A stretch of DNA of 64,000 bases from Diphasiastrum complanatum. Lineage: Eukaryota; Streptophyta; Lycopodiopsida; Lycopodiales; Lycopodiaceae. Shown here piece by piece: positions 56,770 through 64,000 of this stretch (its first letter is position 1; every line of letters begins with the position of its first letter). The notes under the pieces are model-generated. The model searched no databases. It was not told the origin of the DNA and saw nothing but the letters and a program-made list of their open reading frames with translations. Where the stretch lies: the NCBI GenBank assembly GCA_029204225.1, contig CM055093.1:20496595-20560594 (forward strand), in the 5' to 3' direction. The position numbers were made by a program, and so were the translations under genes.

Positions 56770-56850
56770 ATAAACCCTAATCCTAAACCTTAAATCATGA
56801 ACCCTAAACCCTAAACAATGTGCTACCTTTTTGGGATTGCTACCCTAAAC
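56770..56850. repeat. Short telomere-type repeats
   Basis: Clusters of CCCTAAACCCTAAA and variants occur within about 80 bp, immediately before the edge of inverted-duplication arm 2 (56863). A further CCTAAACCCTAAA at about 57030 lies within the arm and is shared with arm 1 (13645-13665, as TTTAGGGTTTAGG). Confidence 0.85.
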
Positions 56851-56862
56851 CCTAAACTCACT

Positions 56863-58698
56863 AAACTTGCAAATAAATTACTCATAGATTTCTAAGGCCC
56901 TTTTCTTTCTTGCTTCTATACATATCCAATTGATATGTTACTAGTTTATCTTGTTCTACAACCCCATGTTCGTACCTCTCCACAATAGTCATCCACTTGG
57001 CATCAACATCCACATTGAAAATCGTAAACACATGCCTAAACCCTAAACTCAAAACCATTCGGAATGTAGCAGAATGCAGTAGCAGCAATGCATAATGCAT
57101 CATCTTCCATCTAGCAAGACAAAAAGCTTAGAACAATTATACTTGAGAGGAATCAAAAGTAGTTCATGACCTCACTCAATCGATCATTTGATCCATCAAA
57201 TTTATACACAAAGCAATCGAAGGCTCTTACTATCAATATTGCATCAATTCAATAGCTAAATAATCATATTACCACTCACAAATCTAAAAGCAGCATAAGA
57301 AAGCAATTGAATAGATCAAATAACAATTCATTGATAATTGTAGGAGAGGAGCATATGCATCATAGAAATTGGTAAAGAGAACTATGTCTACATTTGCTAA
57401 AGCAATTGTCTAAAATAAGTCTTGTCCATTGCATCACAATGTGTAATTGGAGTTGTTGACCATACTCGAAACCTAGCCACTACATAGCGACATCTTGGGA
57501 GCTTGCTTCTCGCTTGATGTTGCCCATATGGCGTTGCTAGACTGTATATGTCGTGTATAGCCTACTAATTGTGTAACTCAATATAATTAAAAAAAAGGTC
57601 TCTGAATTAAGTTAATATTAAATAGCTATTAATTACTCGTAATATGAAAATGAAGTTGTGTAGCATATAATAAATTGTCTTTGATAAATTTTGTATATAT
57701 TAAAATTTTCTTTGCAAAACGGTATCGTATATATGTTTTGTTCATTTGAAGAAATTTTTTTTTCCAATGTTCATGACATATGATGATGGAAGTTATTACT
57801 AGTTGAATAATGGGCTTTCAATTGGAGGCCTTGTTAAAATCATGTGTCTAATCATGGCTATGACACCAATTATTGATCTTGATGGACCTCGTTTGTCAAG
57901 ATCTATGAACCAAAGCAATATCATGAATATTCCACATGCACACTGTTACAAACTCAAATACACATAAAAATCATATGTTGAAACATGGATTTTGATGAAC
58001 AACGTTCGTCAAGATCCATGAATGAGAGCTTTTTCTATCTCTCTCTCAATTTTAATATAAATTAAAATGATTCTCATATTAAAGAATGTTGCAAAAATCC
58101 AAAGTATGTCTAATAAGATGGTTTTAATAGATAAGAATTAAATTTTGTTATAATTCATAAAGCTACTTAAAATTTTATAAATCATGAACTTCATAAAATT
58201 ATTTATTAATCCATAGAATTACACAACTTGAGAAATAAGTGTATTGATATATATTTTTAGTTTTTAAAAAACTTAAAAAATAGGTGGTTTTTAAAATGAC
58301 ATGCACAAAAAAAGGGTTTTTTCAAAAGTGGGTGCATTTTTAGGAGTTTTCACAAAAAATCTTAAATACCTTAGGAGAACCTCCCAAACTTTCTCACTCA
58401 ACTCGCAACAGTGTTTTGTGGAGAAACTAATATCTAGCACACATCAAGGACCATTTGTCCAAAGCAACCAAAGAAAGTGCAGCTGATATCGATTCAGAAT
58501 AGGAATTAGCTACAACTTTGAGACTCTAAGAGTCCTGGTTACAATTGTTAATAACCATTATAATAATAGGACTTGTAATCATGTACTTGATACATACTTT
58601 TGTAATATTTTGTAGATATTACAATGACCATCATGATCAATCATGATGCTTTTGATCCCAAAAGCGATCTTCATCAATGTATAAATGCACGTTCAATT
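56863..58698. repeat. Arm 2 of the inverted duplication (partner 12134-13831)
   Basis: Reverse complement of arm 1 over its whole length, with an additional stretch of about 130 bp near 58180-58310. The 13580 frame is present here at 56882-57112 on minus but is frameshifted by one base near its start. No other gene is seen. Confidence 0.88.
56882..57112 (-). pseudogene. Arm 2 copy of the unrecognised short frame
   Basis: Same sequence as 13580-13807 (LGFRHVFTIF, QLDMYRSKKEKGL), but one inserted base after codon 8 puts the original ATG (57110-57112) out of frame. It is preceded by CTTGCTAG as in arm 1. It is the only short frame preserved in both arms. Function unknown. Confidence 0.35.
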
Positions 58699-59030
58699 TG
58701 TTGGAATATCAAACCACACTAGAGGGAACTATCAAATAGGGCGGATAGCTCAGTGGTAGAGCATCCCATCCAATATGAGGGAGGTCTTGGGGTCGAATCC
58801 TAGTCTATGCATCCATATTATGATTTATGGATTTCTAACATGGTATCAGAGCCAAGTTAGACCTAACAATTCATGGTGTCAAAGCCATGGTTAGGTGGCC
58901 CAAGTTGTGGGGCATGTGACAGTTAGGACCCCAACCAAGTGTGGCTTGAGGGGGGGTGTTGGAATATCAATCCACACTCTAGAGAGAACTATCAAACAGG
59001 GTAGATAGCTCAGTGGTAGAGCATCCCATC
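58699..59030 (+). mobile_element. TRIM-type miniature LTR retrotransposon, second LTR truncated
   Basis: LTR 58699-58840 (142 bp, TGTTGGAATATC...TTTCTAACA), PBS TGGTATCAGAGCC at 58841-58853, a non-coding internal part of only 116 bp, purine tract GCTTGAGGGGGGG at 58944-58956, then the second LTR from 58957 (TGTTGGAATATC) cut at about 59030 by family-A LTR sequence. The size, direct LTRs, PBS and tract without coding sequence define a TRIM. The arm 1 remnant at 12050-12133 shares the insertion site. Confidence 0.88.
58739..58811 (+). other. tRNA-like sequence inside the TRIM LTR
   Basis: 73 nt can be threaded onto a tRNA cloverleaf: a complete D stem (GCTC/GAGC) with A-box TAGCTCAGTGG, an anticodon stem with 4 of 5 pairs, a T stem pairing with wobbles and B-box GGGTCGAATCC, followed by A at position 73 and then TCCA. 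The acceptor stem has 5 of 7 pairs and U33 is C, so it is unlikely to be a working tRNA. The A-box is repeated in LTR 2 (59005-59015) and arm 1. Confidence 0.7.
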
Positions 59031-59035
59031 CGGTA

Positions 59036-59732
59036 GTGGTCTTATGTTTTTTTTATATCAAGCATCTAGGTGTAGCATGTTGATAGGAACAAATTTGGCA
59101 TAGATGGCAAATTATCCATTTCCACTTGTAATGCCACTATTGAGCCAAAATAGAGTAAGGGGCTACACTAGTGCCAATTAGAGTGTAGACAAGTGTAATG
59201 CTTTTGTTTGATGAATTCTAAGAGGTCCAATAGGATTTAGAGGTGGAACCATGTGAGGTCCAATAAGAATTTGAGGTTTGCTTCAAAATGGCCCAATAGA
59301 ACTAAGAGGTGCATGGATCCATGGTCCAATAGGATTAAGAGGTGGCAAAGTGTGGTCCAATCATAGTTAAGCATAGTGGTAGCTCGTGGATCTACTAGTA
59401 TCATTGTACTCATCATTTGGATCTAATTGATTTGGAGATTGAGTGAATTTTGAGTGTTATTGGATTTCTAGCTTTCTCTCTCTACCCGAGAGCTCATGAT
59501 GATTCTCTCTCTCTACCCTAGGAGAGCAGCTTGTTTTTACTTAGAATAATTTTTTAATACTTCCCACACGTGTGAGTGAGAGTTGGAAGTGATTGAATGC
59601 ATGTAGTAGTGTGTTTTTGCCATAGAATCAAATAGATCTTGAATCTCAATCTAGTCTTGATCTTGGTGCATCTACACACCTTAGGAGATCACAAGTAAAT
59701 GTTGTGGACAGTCCACACGTGTGAAATCAACA
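59036..59732 (+). repeat. 5' LTR of A3
   Basis: It begins near GTCTTATGTTTTTT, about 35 bp inside the family-A LTR, directly after the truncated TRIM LTR, and ends AAATCAACA before TGGTATCAGAGT (59733). It contains CCAATAG-type repeats at 59225-59360 and CACACGTGTGAG near 59567. Confidence 0.88.
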
Positions 59733-60187
59733 TGGTATCAGAGTGTACCTAAGGTTACCATGAATTTTGATCTATTTAAGTGAAATCATCAATCTTGAGC
59801 TAGAAATTGTCAAGATCCATTTTCCTAGCTATCTTGTCCAATTTTGGATCAAAAGAGATCAAAAGGACATTGATTGGGTCTGACCTGATACTCTACAGAA
59901 TCAGGTGCTCAGACATGTGTGAGGAATATCCAACTTCAGTTTGGGAGTTCTTTCTCATGCTTGATCCATTTATCTTGCTGATAGCTTGTTTTGAAGCTAT
60001 TTTTGTCTAGTTTCTGATGCAATCAGTTTCATTCCATTTGGTTGAGCCAATCAGAAGTTATAAGCTTTTGAAGAGGGTTAGGTAGGGCACCTAGACCTGG
60101 GTAGACACATTTGGTTTGGTCAAGAGATTGCTTGGTTGATCCAAAATCACAGTTGAATGCTTACAAATCTCATCTATATGTGATCTA

Positions 60188-60869
60188 TGTTAAAAATTCA
60201 CAATTCTAGCTTGACTAGTTTTGGTCATATGACTTGTAAATAGTTAGATGGTCATGATGTGGCTTGTCACACGTGCCAAATAGCATAGGATTCCATTCAT
60301 AAGGATGTTCTCAAGTAGACCTAAGTGTTAGAACCTTTGGAATGAGTCCAAATTATGCTTAGATACAAGGGAGAAAAAATAGAAGCTATTTTTGGTAGTT
60401 TTTGCATTGTTGAGGGATCTCCAAGATTCCAACCCTAACTTGGTAGGGATGAAAGATCCACCAAAATTAGCATTAGGGATAGGTTTAGGGCTACTCATAC
60501 CTGCCCAAAACCGTGATGGATCATGTATATATAGGTGATGATATCTCACCAAAATCAATCAAGCAATTTCATGTTTTTTCTCTCATAATGGTGCAATTGC
60601 TCTCTATGTTCATAATTGTTTGAGTACTTGTGATTACTAATGATTATAGGATTGAATGTAGGTCTGGTGTACAGTACTCAGACTGTGGGAGGCCGTACTT
60701 TCACACGTGTGAAGCCTTCTTCAAGGATTTGGGTCATTTAGTGAGGTTCAAGCATAGATTTTTGATGGATTTTGATGGTTCAACTTGTGCTAATCTTATG
60801 AAATCATAATCTATTGTTTCCCTCATCATTTCAAGTGTTTTAGGATCCTTATTTGCTGTAATTTTTACA
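60188..60869 (+). repeat. Solo LTR of family F inserted in the A3 leader
   Basis: 682 bp, TGTTAAAAATTC...GTAATTTTTACA, flanked by the perfect 5-bp duplication ATCTA (60183-60187 and 60870-60874). The uninterrupted A1 leader has GTGATCTAGGCACTG at this position. No internal element sequence remains, so it is a product of LTR-LTR recombination. It contains the perfect palindrome TTCACACGTGTGAA at 60700-60713. Confidence 0.92.
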
Positions 60870-61169
60870 ATCTAGGCACTGTTTTGAGATCTTAGCCATC
60901 TTGTTTCATGCAATATCATTGTATTTGAGTCAAATTTGATTTCTTAGTTTACTTCACACGTGCTAAGAGTGTTTGATCCTAAATTTGCCCATACTCCATC
61001 ATTTGATGTGAAATAGATCTTGTTTTAGAGAGATTTGTGTAGCTAGTGAGAATTAATTCACAAATAGTTGCAAGATCTTTCATAGGAGGAGATAGTACTC
61101 CATTATTGGATCCTATTGAGAGTGTGTAGAAACATTTATTGTTCATCATTTGAGTTTTCTTCACTTCAA

Positions 61170-61577
61170 ATGTCTTCAATGGGTTCATCCTTGTTGGAAC
61201 CAAGTGAAAGATTGTCCACTTCAAACTATTCAATTTGGAAAATGAGGATGGAGGACATCTTGATCCTTCAAGATGTGATGGACATAGTTCTTGGCCTTGA
61301 AGAAGAACCACAAGTTCTTTAAGAGGTTCAAAAATACAAAAAGAGGGAGTATGTGAATGCTTGTAATGTTGCTCTTGTGAACAAGCTCTCTATGGAGGAA
61401 TTATGGCATAGGATGTTGGGACATCCCAACTACAAATCCATGCTCCCTATGATCAAAGAGGCCAAAGCTATTGGCTTGCCAAAGTCATTCTCCAAGAAGT
61501 TCAAGCCTTGTGCTATTGCTAAATCTCACAAAATGCCATTTACAAGATCTTCTATCAAAAGCAAGCATTCTTTGTAG
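61170..61577 (+). pseudogene. A3 gag/pre-integrase deletion fusion
   Basis: From Met 61170 the Gag start equals A1 (SSLLEPSERLSTSNYSIWKM) but hits a stop at 61320-61322. A few codons later (KYKKR) the sequence jumps to EYVNACNVALVNKLSMEE and RMLGHPNYKSM of the GAG-pre-integrase domain. The Cys-Glu of PCEAC is deleted in the CAIAKSHK stretch, and the frame ends at 61577. More than 1 kb including capsid, zinc knuckle and protease is missing. Not functional. Confidence 0.88.
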
Positions 61578-61590
61578 TTAATCCCGATGG

Positions 61591-62576
61591 AGATCTATAA
61601 TTGGACATAGGAGCACTTGCATGGTGTTTGACTGCTATAATGCAAGAATAGGAGGTCAATTGCTTATATTTGAGTTGCATGGGATTCTGAGAGGAATATT
61701 CTCTCTCTAGAGGAGATTATATATACTAGTGAAAACTTGCCCATCTCCATATTGGATTTTCTTATTCATGAAGCCAGGATCCCCTCCTCTCTTGCATTCA
61801 TTTACCGTGGCTATTGACTAACCATTTCCTGTTGGTTGAGTGGTTTTGCTCCGTAGGTCTTCTTTTTTGGTTGCGTGCAACAGGATCTAGTCATTTACTT
61901 GGCGATCCTTACAACATCACCATCACCATCCTCCTCAATATCATTGGAAGATGATCAACCTTTGGCCCAAATAGTGTTTTTATTCATTGAAGCAATTCAT
62001 TTTGAAGCATTAGATCAGATCTACAAGGCTGACACATACTTCCAAGCAGATACCGTGGAATGTCCTCCTTGTTATCCTTGAACTTGGTTTTGATAGAACT
62101 TCTTCTATCCACCACATAGCAAGATATTCAGTGAATAGCTATACAATTCTTATCACACTCACAGAATCTGGAATTCAATGCTCAACCACAATTACATGGA
62201 CAGAATAGTGACATCTTATAAAATGTGCTAGCGCAAAAGATAAGAAAACTGTAATGCATGCCTAGACATGATTTCAAAAACCAAGATGGTCTTTATTCAT
62301 GCATAAGTGCATAAGTACCAAAAGTGCTCTCTCTTTGAGTTGTAGTGTAGAGAGGCATTCCTAACTAAACTTCGTGAATGATAAAAAAATGGACGAGTAT
62401 GCATATTGTGGCTTTATAACTTTTCGCAATACTAGTGGTTCATTTTATGCCCATTTCACAATGTGCACATTCAAAAATTGCGACGGTCCTGATTATATAC
62501 ATTGTCATGTGATGAGGGTCCATATATCCCCCTCCTTGGCTACAAAGCGTCCTCGCAGACATGATTTGACAAAAGG
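61591..62576. other. Unassigned sequence
   Basis: No transposon end or RNA gene recognised. Short plus frames at 61875-62081 and 62374-62622 have no family motif; the second begins close to the 62577 direct repeat and partly overlaps it. Confidence 0.45.
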
Positions 62577-63271
62577 CATAATGATTGTACTTCTAGTAAC
62601 ATCTTCTTCTATTTTTATATAGTATAGACAAGGATATTCAATGTAGCTCGATGAGGTACATGCATTTAAATGTTTTCAAATCACCAGCTAAATGTCATTT
62701 TACATTGACATCTTTGATTTCAAGAACATTGATAACTCTACCATCCATATGGTCCTTGATGCTACTAGAGTAAGATGTTCTACAGAATATCCATGATAAT
62801 ATATCATGATCCTCCTTCAAAACCTATTGAAAAAATAAGCTAGACTGAGCTCTAATACTATTTGATCAATAAAAATAATATTAGTTATTTAATTTAATCT
62901 AATAATAAAAAGTATCTGAAAAACCGACAACCACCATATGTCATTTTCAAATTGGACATTGAAATTGAAATCTCTTTGACTCTTATTTGTGAAAGTGCAT
63001 AATTGATGAGGGCTATACCCTCTCCATCTCCTACCTTTTAACAATTTTTGACCCATCGAACGTAAGTACTATGAATATTTGATGACTCACCTTTAGAATG
63101 TAATCATGCATCTCAATAATTGATTCATATCAACAAATAAATTGTTTGATGAACTATAAGATATTGACTTTTATTCAGTTTGATATGTCTCCTCAATGTA
63201 AAATGGACTCTCAATAATCTTATGCATTGTTATGTCTAACTTGTTGAATCTCCCTCGCTTCATGTGATACG
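62577..63271 (+). repeat. Direct repeat, copy 2 (partner 29903-30580)
   Basis: Collinear with copy 1 up to CTTCATGTGATACGA, where the copia LTR-like sequence begins. Confidence 0.82.
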
Positions 63272-63541
63272 ACTTAGAATTTGCTTCGAACAGGAATGCA
63301 GATCATGCTACACAATAACACAGACAGAAAATGCTCTCCACAACAAGCTCACATAGCAATTGTATTTCTCAAAATGTACACTGTACATATAGTTGTTCAC
63401 TCAGGCAACCCATGCATGACCTAGGTTGTCGTTGGCGAGATGGGTGTCCCGTCGACTTGCCTCGTGGCGAGGCCATTTGATCCATATTCGACTGATACAA
63501 CCCACAATACAGTAGCACAATGATTCTACTTTAATTCTAAC
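63272..63541 (-). repeat. 3' LTR-like end of a copia element
   Basis: From CTTAGAATTTGC to TTTAATTCTAACT, with inverted end similarity (TTAGAATT/AATTCTAA), followed by the CT-rich complement of a purine tract (CTCTCCCTTA) and then, on minus, the RNase H end of Pol. TG/CA ends are not evident, so the exact borders are uncertain. A solo copy is at 38236-38449. Confidence 0.6.
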
Positions 63542-63636
63542 TCTCTCCCTTAAAGTACAGTCTACTTTTTATACAGTCAGCTTTAAAGTCAACAAACTTT
63601 AAGTACATAAAGCTTTGATCTAAACTTATCAAAATT

Positions 63637-64000
63637 TTATCCAACAAGTGGCTTAGTGAAAATATAAGCTAGTTGTTTTTCCGTACTACAATGAACAACA
63701 TGAATTTCGCGACTCAGCAACCTCTCACATATAAAGTGATACTGAATCTCAATGTGTTTGGTTCTCACATGGAACACTGGATTCTTTGCTAGCTGGATGC
63801 CACTCTGACTGTCGCTATGTAAAGTCGTGGGATTTTTTTCCTTCATGCCAACTTCTTCCAAGATTTGTCTCAACCATATAGCTTCTTGCGCTGCACTACA
63901 CATTACCTTATACTCTGTTTTTGTGGTGGATAGAACAATTGTACTTTGCTTCTTACTAGACCAAGAAAAACAACTGCCACAAAGCTGGAATACATACCCT
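63637..64000 (-). CDS. Copia RNase H, C-terminal part, cut by the window edge
   Basis: The minus frame is open from the right edge to TAA at 63637: SWSSKKQSTIVLS, TEYKVMCSAAQEAIWLRQIL, HSDSQSGIQLAKNPVFHVRT, KHIEIQYHFICERL and AYIFTKPLVG. This is the conserved end of plant copia RNase H, in a lineage different from A, C, D and E (SDSQSGIQLAKNP rather than CDNLSAQSLASNP). The Glu of the S-x-x-E-x-E motif appears as TTKTEYK, so the first acid is Lys. The rest of Pol lies beyond the window, so intactness cannot be judged. Confidence 0.88.
   Translation of the reverse strand, partial: GYVFQLCGSCFSWSSKKQSTIVLSTTKTEYKVMCSAAQEAIWLRQILEEVGMKEKNPTTLHSDSQSGIQLAKNPVFHVRTKHIEIQYHFICERLLSREIHVVHCSTEKQLAYIFTKPLVG

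Larger units (their letters stand above)
59036..61590 (+). mobile_element. Family-A copia copy A3, internally deleted
   Basis: 5' LTR truncated at its start (59036-59732), PBS, leader interrupted by solo LTR F, gag start, then a junction joining Gag codon 51 to the GAG-pre-integrase region. Sequence ends near 61590 without RT or a 3' LTR. Its LTR resembles the 5' LTR of A1 rather than those of A2. Confidence 0.88.

Noticed and set aside
56770-56850. A chromosome end
   Set aside because: Only a few CCCTAAA units, interrupted and flanked by unrelated sequence on both sides; interstitial at most.
58739-58811. A functional tRNA gene
   Set aside because: Acceptor stem has two mismatches, position 33 is C and the anticodon stem has a mismatch. 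The sequence sits inside a TRIM LTR and is partly repeated in the second LTR, so I call it tRNA-like.

Overview
This is a repeat-dominated stretch of a land-plant nuclear genome. The evidence is direct: at least six Ty1/copia LTR retrotransposon families whose primer-binding sites all match the plant initiator-methionine tRNA type (TGGTATCAGAGC), Ty3/gypsy remnants, a decayed LINE-type reverse transcriptase, short telomere-type CCCTAAA repeats, long GA microsatellites and low GC. No intact single-copy host gene is recognisable, so the species cannot be named; a large, repeat-rich genome (gymnosperm, fern, lycophyte or bryophyte type) is an inference. Family labels A to F are mine.

Layout. 1-12049: copia element A1 (+ strand, 5' end cut by the window). 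Its 3' LTR was split by a second, inverted member of the same family, A2 (5489-11696, - strand). 12050-13831: arm 1 of an inverted duplication whose arm 2 lies at 56863-59030. 13832-16133: unassigned sequence with one candidate exon. 16134-19842: truncated copia element E (-). 19843-21511 and 26784-29645: an old - strand region with a gypsy integrase end and an unrecognised coding relic. It is interrupted by element B (21512-26778, -), a complete non-autonomous copia-type element with a perfect 5-bp target duplication. 29646-31062 and 37498-44661: host or ancient repeat sequence with duplicated gene fragments, a probable CACTA DUF4216 relic and two long GA tracts. 31063-37492: element C (+), the only intact copia element, with a 1317-residue uninterrupted polyprotein, near-identical LTRs and a perfect target duplication. 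44667-50577: element D (+), a non-autonomous relative of C in which reverse transcriptase is replaced by unrelated sequence. 50583-56862: LINE-like and gypsy relics. 58699-59030: a miniature TRIM element whose 142-bp LTR contains a tRNA-like fold. 59036-61590: deleted family-A copy A3, carrying a solo LTR of another family (F). 61591-64000: old duplicated sequence and the end of another copia element (-).

How the parts relate. C encodes everything needed for a copia cycle and looks young. D shares C's PBS, purine-rich tract type and LTR start but lacks RT. B shares family A's tract and LTR start but has only scrambled gag/pol pieces. This suggests two helper-parasite pairs (C with D, A with B). 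Both full family-A copies carry the same in-frame amber codon between integrase and RT. A CACGTG palindrome, at its best the perfect 14-mer TTCACACGTGTGAA, recurs in the LTRs or leaders of several otherwise different families.

Limits. All alignments were made by eye. No database search, percent identity or structure prediction was run.
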